From UKL13-2 sp038321965 (GTDB lineage: Bacteria; Pseudomonadota; Gammaproteobacteria; Burkholderiales; Usitatibacteraceae): DNA of 64,000 nucleotides. Positions 44,072-53,282 of the stretch are shown here, piece by piece. The stretch is from NCBI GenBank assembly GCA_038321965.1, contig JBBQFL010000002.1:1-64000 (forward strand), read 5' to 3'. Positions within the stretch are counted from its first letter, which is position 1. Every line of letters begins with the position of its first letter. Under the pieces are notes generated by a model. The model saw nothing but the letters and a program-made list of their open reading frames with translations, searched no databases and was not told the origin of the DNA. The position numbers and the translations under genes were made by a program.

Positions 44072-47000
44072 CTACTTCCCCGCCCTCTCAACCACAATCT
44101 TCCCCGGCATCGAGCGCGCCTGCACATCGCGCTCGTACATCGACTCGCCATATGCAGGCGGCACCACGAACGTGCCAACATTGGTTGCGCGGATGCGATA
44201 GCGGTACTCGGACACCGCCGCGGTCACGCTGCCGTACATCACCACACGTTCCTCGCGCACATCCGCGTACTCGACGCTCCAGCCACCGACATTGCCCAGA
44301 CGATTCACGAATGCGCCTTTCTTGGCAGGCGCAACACTCGGCGCATCGATCGGGTTCAACACGGGTTCGAACCCACCCGGCAGCAGATCCACCAGCGCCA
44401 CATTCGGCACCAAGTCTCGGCCGATGCTACGGAACTTGAGGCGCACCGTGAGTTCCTGCCCGACTTTCACCGTGGTCACCGGTTTGCCTTCCGCATCGAC
44501 ATAGTCGCGGATGATTTCCATACCGGATTTCAGTTCGCTCATCGGTGGTGCTTTGTCGAAGCCTGACTCGGAGACCGCAAAGTAGGTCGGCAAATTCGCC
44601 TCGTTACCGAATTTCAATTTTGCGACATTGGATGAGAACGGCACCCGCGGAATCAGGTTGGCGGGCAAGGTCAACGCGGTTGCTTTGCCGTCTTTAGCAA
44701 TTTCGGTGATGCTCATTTTGCCCACGATCTTGTCCTCAACCTGCGACGCGTAAGCATCGAGTGCCAGCACAACATACGCCGCCGAATGCGTATTGAAGCG
44801 CCCGTCCTGAATCGATTTCACCATTGCACCGAGTGTGGCGAAATCGAGTTTCTTCGCGCGCTCCGGGAAGTGTTTCGATGCGATATACAGCGTCTGCGCA
44901 TCGCGAATCGTTGAGTCGTAGTAACGCTCGTACCTATATGGCTCGCCGCGTTTCTGCAATTGCGCTAATGGTTCATCCATCAACTTGGCCGCCTGCTTCT
45001 CGTCTTTCATCAGTTTGTAGCTGGCGGCGAGGAATACCGCGATCGAATCCTTCTGCCAGTTGCTGGTAACAGTGATCGGATATTTCTTGTCCAGCGTTTC
45101 GCGCAGGGCTGCTAGATAAGTTGCGGTCACCGTACCCTGGCGCGTGAGCAGGTAGGCTGCGTACGCGCGGCTGCGTATGTCGTGAATGTCTTTGGCAGGA
45201 CTGCCGGCGAGTTGCTGCAGCCAGCTATTGCCCTTCGCGAGCAAATCAGGCGGCACGTTGTAGCCACGCTCACCAGCCTCGATCAACATGTGCATTGCAT
45301 AGACAGAAGCATATTCGTCCGCCTCGACCGATGCGGTCCATAGACCAAATCCACCTTCCGCATTCTGCCGCGAACGCAATACACCTACCGCCGAGGCGAA
45401 CGCTTGTTGCGCCTTAGCAGCGCCATCCTTCTGATTCACGTTGCCAAACTCCGGCCGCTGGCCGAGCACCACCGCCGGGAACGCGCGGCTGGTGATCTGC
45501 TCGGTGCACAGATGCGGGAAGCTGTCGAGATACGCCATCAGACCATTGGCAATCACCAGCGGCAGGGGCGATACCGCTGCCTCGGCCTTACGGTATTCGG
45601 CAAACACATCGCGCTTGACCGGTACGTCCTGCGCGCCCGTGAAGCTGCCCACTGTCACCTGTGTGTAATACGGCCCGGCGGGACGCACGCTCACATCGGT
45701 GCCAAGTTTTGCGGACTTGTCCGGCTGACCATTCAGGCTAGCTGAGAACGTCATGGTCGCCGAGCCTAGTTTCACGGCGGCCCCCGTCTTTGCTTTCAGC
45801 TTGTAGATTGCGACACTCTCCTTTTTCTCGCCGATCTTCAAGGTCTGCGTTTCACTGCCGACAACTTCCAGATGCGCAGAGGTTTTCAACGCCACCGCCA
45901 CCTGCGCGTCTTTGCCTGAGCCCGCGACGTTGTTGGCAACGCCCACCGAGACCTCGAATTCATCTCCCGGCGTAACCGCCAGCGGCGCATTTGGCGACAG
46001 CACGAAATCGCCCTGCACGATGGCCTTGCCGCTGAGCGTGCCGATAGTGGAATCGCTCACCGCCACCGCCATCAAGCGCAGCGTGCCATTAAAGGTCTCC
46101 GGCACTGTGTAGCTGAATTCCTGTTCGCCGTTGACATCGACAATGCCTGACCAGTACACCGCCGGCTTGTCGCGTTTGCGTTTGAACGGGTTCAGGTTCT
46201 TGCCCAGCGCGCCTTCGGCATCACCGCCCGGTGCGGCGGCCTGCATGATTTTCTTGAACTCGGGCAGGATCAAGTCGAGGATCTGCGAGGTACGCACATC
46301 GAGCGAGCGCTTCTGGAAGAAATGCGCCAGTGGATCGGCCTCTTTGTAGCGTGCCACTTGAAGAATGCCCTCGTCGACCGCGAACACCACCGCACGCGTC
46401 GGCTGCGCCGCGCTGAGTTTGATTTTCAGCACCTCACCCGGCTTCACTTTTGCGGGCGCCGTGAAGGTCAGCTTGTTAGTGCGCTTCGCCAGATTGACCG
46501 AGAACGGCACCGTACCATACGACAACGGGCTCATGAAAATTTCATCCGAGCCTGGATCGCGGATGAACTGCACCGTGACGTAACCATTGCCCTCAAAGTC
46601 TGCCGGCAGTTTGATTTTTTGCACCGACGCCTGCGTGCCCGCCTTGAACCATTGATGCGCATAGACTTTGTCACGCTCGATGGTGATCAGCCCGGCACCG
46701 GCATAAGGCGCACGGATGCTGATTTCGATATCGTCGCCCGCAGTCACATCCCGGCTCTTCAACGTGAGTTGCAGTTCGGCGTTGCGATCCAGCGAGCGCG
46801 TGACATTACCTGCACCAGCGACACTGAATTCGATGCGGTTCTGCTCGACACCTTCGGCATTGCGGATGCGATAGAAGAAGGTGCCCGGTGTGCCCGTCTC
46901 CAGCGGCAGATTGAGCCCGGCTGCAGGCACAGCCAGTACGCTTTCCTTGATCGCGATTTCTTTTGCGCGCGACTCGTACTTATAGGTGCCATTGGGCTGC

Positions 47001-50000
47001 TTGAGCAGCACTGATACAAAGCGGCGCTCGACGAGTTCGAGCTTCAGATCGCTGAGCGCGATTTTCTTTGCTTTCGAATCGATCACGACCAGATTGACGG
47101 TGCGCACTGAGCCGCGCGATACATAACCAAGATCGCCATCAGGTTTATAGCCAACGAGGTACGGCAGCTCTGACACCAGCATCGCGGTATCAGCCGCCAC
47201 ACTGCGTCCGCCTTCAGGCTCGAAGGCGCGCGCGAGGAAGTGCAGGCGATAGGTGGCACGCGCGTAACGGTCCAGTCCGAGTGCGAACTCAACGTTGCCG
47301 TCGTCGTCGGTGGTGGCATCACTGAGCTTGTCCGAATAGCCTTCCTTGGCGCGCAGCGGATCGTAGAAGCGATGATCGGGATAGCTGCGGAATGCGGGAA
47401 ACGCGGGTTGCAACGTCAGCGTCGCTTCGACGCGCCGATTGGTCGCGGGGGTGCCGAAGAGATTCTGCACATTCACTTTGCCTTTCAATTCAGTCGGCGA
47501 CACCCAGCCCTCAGCCACTTCGTTCGATAGCTTGGCGACCACTTTCATACGGTCGGGCAGGAATTCCTGCACGCGCACCGTGACCGCGCCTAGTTGCGTA
47601 TTTGCCTGGCCGTCTTTGACGGTATAGAGCGTCACGGTGTAATTGCCGGTCGGCGAGGTTTCCTGCGTCGTATAGGTCAGCTCATTAAAGCCACCCACGC
47701 CGAGCTTGATTTTTTCGCGCTTCACCGAGAGGCCACGCGGATCGGTGACATCGACTTCGAGCGGAATGCCTGCCATCGTCTTGGCCCAGCTTGCGGCCTT
47801 GACGATCATGCCGATATTGATCGGGTCACCGGGTCGGTAAATGCCGCGATCCGAAAACAGGTAGGCCGAGAGCGTGCCCGGCTGCAAGGTATTGCGAATG
47901 CCGCCGACATCAAAGCGCGAGAAATCCAGCCCGCGATCGGCGCGATTGAGTGGCAGGAAGCTCATGTCGCCCGCCTTCTTGACCAGATACATCAGCGGTG
48001 TGCGTTCACGGGAAAGGTTCTCCAACTTGGCGAAGCGTACGCGGCCGGTGGCGTCGGTGGTCTGCGTAAACAGCGTGAGACCGTTCTTGCCGATCACGTC
48101 GACATCGGCCCCTGCAACCGGCAGGCCGGTGGCGATCGATTGCACGAACACATCCTGCGAGCCATCGAGCGAGCGCTTCACGAGGATGCCAAGATCGGTC
48201 ACGAGCAGCAGGCGGAAATCTTCGCGCTCGGACGGATTGATCTGGTCTTCGCGCTGCTGGCCGGTCTCTCCGTCCTGCTGATCAGGATCGGTCGGCTCTT
48301 CGTCGTCGCTCTTCACCTGTTTGCGGTCGATCTTCGGATCGTAGCCTTGCACGCGAAGCAAGAAAATACCCCGCTTGTCTGTGCCGTCTTTCTTCAGGTA
48401 GTCGCCCAGATTGAGCGCTTCGTAATGCGCCTTGCCTTGCTTGAGACGCGGCAGCGGAATTTTCTTCTCAAACCGCTCCGTGAGATTGTCCATGCCGAAC
48501 GTGCCCATAAACTGTGGCTTGTCGAAATTGCCTTCCGACTGCGTCACCAGATGCTGCAGCTGCGATGGCAGAATGCGCCCCACTTCCATTTTCAAACCCG
48601 GAAGGTCGCGAATCATCACCGCGACTTTCCGCTCACCGCTCAGCGCCAGCAAGGCGCCCTGACCGAGGATATTCAGTTGTGCCGGGAACGCTGGCACTTG
48701 CACAATATGCTGCACGCGTTTGGCCAGCACATAGCCACCGAACGACTTCATCCCGCGCTCGACCTGCACGTAGATATAGCGGCCAATCGGCGCGTTGTAT
48801 TTAAATATGTGTGTCTCGCTGTGTTCGCGTTCGCCTGCAACAAGTTCGAGCTCGACGCGTTTTGATTCTTTCAGCACGTCCTCGGAGATTTCCTTCAGGT
48901 TGCCCCAGGCATACGGGCCCTGGCGATCTTCTTTTTTGATTTTCGAGTTGTATACCGGCAGCAGCCAAGCGCTGGTCGCACCCTTGATGTCTTTCTCCAG
49001 CGTGCTTGCCGAGATCGTCGTCGTGATGATCTGCTCGGGCTCGTTCTTTGCCGTCATCGCCACGTTCGGCGCTACCTGCGTCACGCTCAGGCTGGCCAAT
49101 CCGGGTACGCGTACGACCTTCGACATCGCCTCGTCAAATGCCTTCCCGCCGCGAGCGGCCGTAGCGCCTTTATCGACAGTCAATTCGATGCTGCTGTCTT
49201 CCTGCGGCGTCGACAGATTCTCGGAGTGGATGAAGGCGTTGAGTTTGAGTTTGTCGTATGTAACCGTGAACTTGGTACTTTCGCGTCCCAGCCCCCATAC
49301 GCCTTCGCTCTGACCAGCGAGCTTGAGCGCGATGCGTTTTTCCAGTTCTGTGCTATTCACGGGATGCGTGAAGTTGATATCGAAGACGGCTTTTTTTAGG
49401 GTCGGATTGGTCGGGTCCTGATAGAACTGCGACCGCATGATCTTGGCGACGAAAGCAGGCGTCTGGAACTTCGGCGAGTAATTCGCCAGCACGACCTGTG
49501 GAGCAAGCACCGATTTGTCGAGCGTGATTTGATAGTCAGCGCCGACTGCCCAGTCTTCCTTGGGATTGAATTCGAGTTCCTTGTCCTCGTTCCATTTCCA
49601 TTGACCATCGAGGGCCGGAGCGATGGTGATGCCGCTGGGGATATCCTTACCAGCCATCGCCAGAGGTGCTACGGATTGTTCGAACTGGATGATCAATGGC
49701 CGCGGCCCGCGATCCTTTTCGTCTTCGTTTTCAATCGGCGTGCGCGCTGGATTTTGGACGGTGACCTTGACCTCGACGGGTTTGGGCCGCGCCTCCCACC
49801 ACTTGACGCCAAAGTAACCACCCGCCGCCAACGCAACCAGCAGAAGCGCCGCGCCGCCGGTGTGCTTCGGGTGCGTGCCCACCCATCGCGCCCACGGCGG
49901 CGCGGTCCAGGCGACGTGTCCGAATACCGGCGAAAGCACACGTCCCGATAGACGTGCAAAACCGCGCCCTGCCTTGCTGGCAAGATCGCGAATAGTGGTG

Positions 50001-50011
50001 ACGAGCTTCAT
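44072..50011 (-). CDS. Alpha-2-macroglobulin family protein (YfhM-like)
   Basis: A 1979-residue protein, somewhat longer than E. coli YfhM. The start at 50011 (MKLVTTIRDLASKAG) is chosen because AAGGGGAAGTC precedes it; the longer frame begins at a TTG. An N-terminal span (GGAALLLVALAAGGYFGVKWW, about 38-58) anchors it, in place of the usual lipobox. Many macroglobulin domains follow (SAYLFSDRGIYRPGDPINIG is typical). The thioester motif is intact: PHLCTEQITSRAFP with Cys near 1501. Such proteins trap attacking proteases in the periplasm, working with PBP1C, whose gene follows ten bases on. The 423-codon plus-strand frame across it is a shadow. Confidence 0.95.
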   Translation of the reverse strand: MKLVTTIRDLASKAGRGFARLSGRVLSPVFGHVAWTAPPWARWVGTHPKHTGGAALLLVALAAGGYFGVKWWEARPKPVEVKVTVQNPARTPIENEDEKDRGPRPLIIQFEQSVAPLAMAGKDIPSGITIAPALDGQWKWNEDKELEFNPKEDWAVGADYQITLDKSVLAPQVVLANYSPKFQTPAFVAKIMRSQFYQDPTNPTLKKAVFDINFTHPVNSTELEKRIALKLAGQSEGVWGLGRESTKFTVTYDKLKLNAFIHSENLSTPQEDSSIELTVDKGATAARGGKAFDEAMSKVVRVPGLASLSVTQVAPNVAMTAKNEPEQIITTTISASTLEKDIKGATSAWLLPVYNSKIKKEDRQGPYAWGNLKEISEDVLKESKRVELELVAGEREHSETHIFKYNAPIGRYIYVQVERGMKSFGGYVLAKRVQHIVQVPAFPAQLNILGQGALLALSGERKVAVMIRDLPGLKMEVGRILPSQLQHLVTQSEGNFDKPQFMGTFGMDNLTERFEKKIPLPRLKQGKAHYEALNLGDYLKKDGTDKRGIFLLRVQGYDPKIDRKQVKSDDEEPTDPDQQDGETGQQREDQINPSEREDFRLLLVTDLGILVKRSLDGSQDVFVQSIATGLPVAGADVDVIGKNGLTLFTQTTDATGRVRFAKLENLSRERTPLMYLVKKAGDMSFLPLNRADRGLDFSRFDVGGIRNTLQPGTLSAYLFSDRGIYRPGDPINIGMIVKAASWAKTMAGIPLEVDVTDPRGLSVKREKIKLGVGGFNELTYTTQETSPTGNYTVTLYTVKDGQANTQLGAVTVRVQEFLPDRMKVVAKLSNEVAEGWVSPTELKGKVNVQNLFGTPATNRRVEATLTLQPAFPAFRSYPDHRFYDPLRAKEGYSDKLSDATTDDDGNVEFALGLDRYARATYRLHFLARAFEPEGGRSVAADTAMLVSELPYLVGYKPDGDLGYVSRGSVRTVNLVVIDSKAKKIALSDLKLELVERRFVSVLLKQPNGTYKYESRAKEIAIKESVLAVPAAGLNLPLETGTPGTFFYRIRNAEGVEQNRIEFSVAGAGNVTRSLDRNAELQLTLKSRDVTAGDDIEISIRAPYAGAGLITIERDKVYAHQWFKAGTQASVQKIKLPADFEGNGYVTVQFIRDPGSDEIFMSPLSYGTVPFSVNLAKRTNKLTFTAPAKVKPGEVLKIKLSAAQPTRAVVFAVDEGILQVARYKEADPLAHFFQKRSLDVRTSQILDLILPEFKKIMQAAAPGGDAEGALGKNLNPFKRKRDKPAVYWSGIVDVNGEQEFSYTVPETFNGTLRLMAVAVSDSTIGTLSGKAIVQGDFVLSPNAPLAVTPGDEFEVSVGVANNVAGSGKDAQVAVALKTSAHLEVVGSETQTLKIGEKKESVAIYKLKAKTGAAVKLGSATMTFSASLNGQPDKSAKLGTDVSVRPAGPYYTQVTVGSFTGAQDVPVKRDVFAEYRKAEAAVSPLPLVIANGLMAYLDSFPHLCTEQITSRAFPAVVLGQRPEFGNVNQKDGAAKAQQAFASAVGVLRSRQNAEGGFGLWTASVEADEYASVYAMHMLIEAGERGYNVPPDLLAKGNSWLQQLAGSPAKDIHDIRSRAYAAYLLTRQGTVTATYLAALRETLDKKYPITVTSNWQKDSIAVFLAASYKLMKDEKQAAKLMDEPLAQLQKRGEPYRYERYYDSTIRDAQTLYIASKHFPERAKKLDFATLGAMVKSIQDGRFNTHSAAYVVLALDAYASQVEDKIVGKMSITEIAKDGKATALTLPANLIPRVPFSSNVAKLKFGNEANLPTYFAVSESGFDKAPPMSELKSGMEIIRDYVDAEGKPVTTVKVGQELTVRLKFRSIGRDLVPNVALVDLLPGGFEPVLNPIDAPSVAPAKKGAFVNRLGNVGGWSVEYADVREERVVMYGSVTAAVSEYRYRIRATNVGTFVVPPAYGESMYERDVQARSMPGKIVVERAGK

Positions 50012-50328
50012 GACTTCCCCTTTGTGCTGCAACGACGCGCCACGTCAAATGTGGCGAATGAGAGTGAGCATAGTAGGCGATTGGGGAAGGATTGTGGCGG
50101 AGGCGATCCGATTGCGGCGGAATTGTGGCGGTCGAATCATTTCAACTCGCATGCACATAGAAAAATTGCGCGTCCTTGTCGAAAAGTCACTTCTAGGTTT
50201 GGTTGAGCGTAAAAAGGTTCAACCGGGGCTGGGGCGACAGGGGACCAACAAAAAGTAATCGTGGCCTGCCCCTAAGAGCTCACAGCCTGTTACCATATGA
50301 CCAACATCATGACCAACAGGAGTACGCC
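50012..50328. other. Gap of 317 bases between the macroglobulin and toxin-antitoxin genes
   Basis: It holds the macroglobulin promoter on one side and the antitoxin promoter on the other. Between 50219 and 50275 are the phrases GGGGACCAACAAAAAG and GGCCTGCCCCTAAG, which look like the decayed ends of a repeat also hinted at near 54300 (GGACCTGCCCCCTTCC). Not enough remains to name it. A frame in phase with the antitoxin is open from 50203 but has no ribosome-binding site. Confidence 0.4.
50297..50318. promoter_or_regulatory. Direct repeat before the antitoxin gene, candidate operator
   Basis: ATGACCAACA occurs at 50297-50306 and again at 50309-50318, one helical turn plus two bases apart, immediately before the ribosome-binding AGGAG of the antitoxin. 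Antitoxins of this family usually bind such sites and repress their own operon. Confidence 0.5.
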
Positions 50329-50562
50329 ATGTCTGCCATGAACCTGGCCGAAGCCAAAGCGCATTTAAGTGAACTCGTGAACAAAGCCGAAAGTGGTGAA
50401 GAGACCATCATCATGCGGCGCGGAGAGGCAGTCGCCAAACTCGTCCCCATGACGGGACTAAAGAAAGTATTACGCTCACGTGCCGATTTTCGTGCCTCTC
50501 TGGCGAAAACCAGTAAGCCAACTGTCGCATTGATCCGTGCCATGAGAGATGAAGGCCATTGA
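50329..50562 (+). CDS. Phd/YefM-family antitoxin
   Basis: A 77-residue protein starting MSAMNLAEAKAHLSELVNKA, the standard Phd/YefM DNA-binding start, then ESGEETIIMRRGEAVAKLVPM. The C-terminal tail (RADFRASLAKTSKPTVALIR) should wrap the toxin. ATG 50329 has AGGAG at good distance. The stop TGA shares one base with the toxin start ATG, the normal coupling for a toxin-antitoxin pair. A direct repeat upstream may be its operator. Confidence 0.9.
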   Translation: MSAMNLAEAKAHLSELVNKAESGEETIIMRRGEAVAKLVPMTGLKKVLRSRADFRASLAKTSKPTVALIRAMRDEGH

Positions 50563-50993
50563 TGATTTATCTCGATACGAGTTTCATCGCCCCGCTGGTG
50601 ATAAACGAAGAATCCAGCGATGCCGTAGAAGCCTTGGTAATCAAAGTAAAGCCTGGCGAATTAGCTACGAGCATGTGGACGCAGATCGAGTTGGCAAGTC
50701 TGGTTGCGCGCAAACTACGCATGGGTGAGTTTTCTGCCCGCGAAGCCGAAAGTGTTCGCCGTGAGTTCGCGCATTTACTTGATGAGTCTTTCCAAATTAT
50801 TTTGCCGACAGCGGCCGACTTCGCCGTCGCCACGCAGTTTCTAGCGGTGCCCAAGACCGGCCTGCGTTCGGGAGACGCATTTCACCTGGCTATCGCCGCG
50901 AGGCACCAAGCCAAAAAAATATACTCACTGGACAAGACATTCATCAAAGTTGGCAAACAACTCAAACTGCCAGTCAATGCAGGTATTCAGTGA
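50562..50993 (+). CDS. PIN-domain toxin (VapC family)
   Basis: A 143-residue PIN-domain ribonuclease. The acidic residues expected at the metal site are present: Asp in MIYLDTSFIAPL, Glu in WTQIELASL, Asp in GLRSGDAFHLAIAA and Asp in YSLDKTF. VapC toxins cut tRNA or rRNA and stop growth when the antitoxin is degraded. The preferred start is ATG 50562, which overlaps the antitoxin stop; a TTG one codon earlier is also in frame. Confidence 0.9.
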   Translation: MIYLDTSFIAPLVINEESSDAVEALVIKVKPGELATSMWTQIELASLVARKLRMGEFSAREAESVRREFAHLLDESFQIILPTAADFAVATQFLAVPKTGLRSGDAFHLAIAARHQAKKIYSLDKTFIKVGKQLKLPVNAGIQ

Positions 50994-51123
50994 GCGCAAT
51001 TGGCACTGAGTTTCTTCTGTGCATTCGCTATTTTTAGCGCGAAGGGTCGGCGTCAAAGTGATGCCTTCTGAGCATGAGTTGACTCCGATCCCATCTCTTG
51101 ATTTCGAGTTGATGTGAGAGATA

Positions 51124-51189
51124 GACTCTAGCGCTGGAGCGGCGTTGCGGGCATTTTTAGTCTGGAAGGTCGGTGGATGCTTGGGTTTG
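51124..51189. repeat. Decayed copy of the 66-base palindrome (family B copy 3)
   Basis: ACTCTAGCGCTGGAGCGGCG (51125 on) resembles the first arm ACTCCAGCATTGG..., GGGCATTTTTAGTCTGGAAG resembles the inner GGGCGTTTTCGTCTGAAAA, and GATGCTTGGGTTT resembles the closing AATGCTGGAGTTT. Spacing is preserved but pairing is broken. It lies between the toxin gene and the first HNH gene. Rest of the gap 50994-51248 holds nothing else I recognise. Confidence 0.5.
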
Positions 51190-51248
51190 GCAAATATTTT
51201 TGGTCCGCGGTTATTAATTAGCCTAGGCGCCATTGGGAGAACGCGTTA

Positions 51249-52058
51249 ATGCCAAGTCTTGTGGCAAATCTGAAAAAACAGCTTGAAGAGCAGGGTGACT
51301 GCGTCGTATTGGCAAATCTGGAGAGTGGGTGGTTCGCTGTGAATCCGAACACTTGGAAAAAGCGAGTCGCTCGCGCCAAAGCTCTCGGAAGAATTGGCCC
51401 AAATCTCGTGGTCTACCGAACTAGGTCTGGTGAAGAGCGAGATCACCATGTCGTTCCATTCGACGTAATTTCTCCAATGCTCTCGCCAGCCTCATTGAAG
51501 CTGCAGAAAAATGGAACGCACCGTTGGAACTTGACGTTGGCCAATGACAGACTTCATGTGTCGCACAGGCCAGGCTACCAGTCTGTAGAAAATTGCCTCG
51601 CGGCGAAGCTGCTTGTCGAAACGCCGACCTTTGAAAGTGAAAAAAATGTAGTGTCCGGCCGAGTTAATCTTCGTACTCAGGCTTACGAAGGGATTGTAGA
51701 AGGAATAGCCCGTGAATCCAACGTCTTGTCGCGAAGTCGGAGCGCCATTTTGCGGCGAGAGGCGCTGAGACTTTCCTGCGGAGTTTGTGAAGGCTGCGGC
51801 GTTGATTTCACGCTTGTCTTAAACGGTCGCGGGCTTCGTGCATTACAGGTGCATCATAAGAAGCAGCTTGCGTTACGTGAAACACCTGAGGCAACATCGC
51901 TAGAAGATCTTGCAGTAGTGTGCGCAAACTGTCATGCAATCATTCATACAGACCCAAAAGAAGCCATGCCTGTTGAAACGTTACGGGAAACGTGGCAAGG
52001 AGATGGCGCAAGTGCCGCAGAGCTACCGTTCAAACCGATCGCGCGGACACCGGGTTAA
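51249..52058 (+). CDS. HNH endonuclease-domain protein 1
   Basis: A 269-residue protein. The C-terminal about 90 residues are an HNH zinc-finger nuclease: LRLSCGVCEGCGVDF with two CxxC cysteines, LQVHHKKQLAL carrying the catalytic His, and LAVVCANCHAIIH. The N-terminal about 170 residues (MPSLVANLKKQLEEQGDCVV start, VVPFDVISPMLSPASLKL) are not recognised and may bind DNA or a partner. It lies just after the toxin-antitoxin pair and overlaps the next HNH gene, which suggests joint expression. Codon choice looks less GC-biased than that of the housekeeping neighbours. Confidence 0.8.
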   Translation: MPSLVANLKKQLEEQGDCVVLANLESGWFAVNPNTWKKRVARAKALGRIGPNLVVYRTRSGEERDHHVVPFDVISPMLSPASLKLQKNGTHRWNLTLANDRLHVSHRPGYQSVENCLAAKLLVETPTFESEKNVVSGRVNLRTQAYEGIVEGIARESNVLSRSRSAILRREALRLSCGVCEGCGVDFTLVLNGRGLRALQVHHKKQLALRETPEATSLEDLAVVCANCHAIIHTDPKEAMPVETLRETWQGDGASAAELPFKPIARTPG

Positions 52059-52402
52059 CAGCAGCGCTACGGGTAAAGCAGATTGCCTTGGCGAATAACT
52101 GGAACATCCCAGCTTGGCTAGAAATGGAAGTCCGTGCACGAGACAAGGCGTGCGTCTACTGCAGTACCGCATTTACTTCTTCCAAAGTGTCCAGGAAGTC
52201 GGTAGCAAGCTGGGAGCACATAATCAACGATGAAAAAATCATCACGAGGGAAAACATTGCCCTTTGCTGCTGTGGGTGCAACGCTAGCAAAGGACAATAC
52301 AAGCTCTCTGTATGGTTGCAGTCCAAATACTGCAAAGAGCGCGGAATTACGCAAGAGTCTGTGGCTTCAATAATCGAGCAGGCCATTGCAAATGGACTAT
52401 AA
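51992..52402 (+). CDS. HNH endonuclease-domain protein 2
   Basis: Up to 136 residues. The core is VRARDKACVYCSTAF, then SWEHIINDEKIITRENIALCC and GCNASKGQYKLSVWLQSKYC, a compact HNH domain with Cys pairs and the His of WEHI. The start is uncertain: ATG 51992 lies inside the preceding gene and its first 20 residues are an unlikely Arg-rich run, while the family-like part begins near RVKQIALANNWNIPAWL, where TTG is the only start. Overlap with HNH gene 1 is at most 67 bases. Confidence 0.75.
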   Translation: MARRWRKCRRATVQTDRADTGLTAALRVKQIALANNWNIPAWLEMEVRARDKACVYCSTAFTSSKVSRKSVASWEHIINDEKIITRENIALCCCGCNASKGQYKLSVWLQSKYCKERGITQESVASIIEQAIANGL

Positions 52403-52449
52403 ATTCTTCATAACAAATCATTTTAGCGACCGTTATGCGTGAGAACTAG

Positions 52450-53271
52450 ATGAGCGCCTACCTCTACACATGGAATCCGAACCGTTGGAAATGGGTTGAT
52501 CAACCGGAGGCAATTTGTCGCATTGGGGACGGTGAGCAGTACGACATGTATTGGAGTTGCGGCAACACAAAGAAAATTGCCGTCGGCAATACCTTCTTCC
52601 TGATTAAGCTTGGCGTGGAACCCAAAGGGATTATTGGCTGTGGCTATGTGTCATCGCTGCCCTATCCACTGCCACACTGGGACGAAGCAAAGGCAAAGGA
52701 CGGCTTTACCGCCTTGCGAACCGACCTGTTGTTCAAGGCTTTGTCCGAGGCACCAATTGTCTCCATTGAACAATTGCAGGATCGATATCCCGCTTATAAC
52801 TGGTCGCCCCAAGCAGGTGGCTTATCGGTTCCAGAACCCATTGCCAGCGAACTATTTGCCCAAATTCAAGAGAGTCAAGCGTTTGGCTTTGCCATCCCCT
52901 CGGCAAGCGAGGTCCGCCTATACGCGGAAGGAAAGAGTAGGACAGTCACTTCCAAGACCTATGACAGAAGCCCTCTCGCCCGCCAAGCGTGCATCGAGCG
53001 CTACGGCCACAGCTGTTGCGTATGCGGATTCAATTTTGAAAAAGCATATGGCCAGCTGGGAGCAAACTACATAGAGGTTCATCACTTAAAGCCCGTTGCT
53101 GCCATCGGTGAGGAATACTTGATTGACCCTATCAAAGACTTAAGGCCAGTTTGCGCAAACTGTCACCGCATGCTTCATAAGCAGCGGCCACCTCTTTCAG
53201 TTGAGGAGCTGCTCACCCATACCCCTGGGTTACAGCGGACGCTGCGCGATAAAACCGCGTCGCACTCTTGA
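52450..53271 (+). CDS. PUA/EVE-like domain fused to HNH endonuclease (HNH protein 3)
   Basis: A 273-residue protein. The N-terminal about 130 residues (YLYTWNPNRWKWVD, WSCGNTKKIAVGNTFFLIKL, GIIGCGYVSSLPY) look like an EVE/PUA-type fold, which in restriction enzymes recognises modified bases. The C-terminal HNH domain resembles McrA: QACIERYGHSCCVCGFNF, YIEVHHLKPVA with the catalytic His pair, and LRPVCANCHRMLHKQ. The combination suggests a modification-dependent (type IV) restriction enzyme. It is followed by a strong hairpin at 53283. Confidence 0.8.
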   Translation: MSAYLYTWNPNRWKWVDQPEAICRIGDGEQYDMYWSCGNTKKIAVGNTFFLIKLGVEPKGIIGCGYVSSLPYPLPHWDEAKAKDGFTALRTDLLFKALSEAPIVSIEQLQDRYPAYNWSPQAGGLSVPEPIASELFAQIQESQAFGFAIPSASEVRLYAEGKSRTVTSKTYDRSPLARQACIERYGHSCCVCGFNFEKAYGQLGANYIEVHHLKPVAAIGEEYLIDPIKDLRPVCANCHRMLHKQRPPLSVEELLTHTPGLQRTLRDKTASHS

Positions 53272-53282
53272 GCTACCGAGCA

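Noticed and set aside
47594..48865. 423-codon plus-strand frame across the macroglobulin gene
   Set aside because: Fully antisense to a well-supported gene; Arg/His/Gln-rich, no recognisable motif and no ribosome-binding site.
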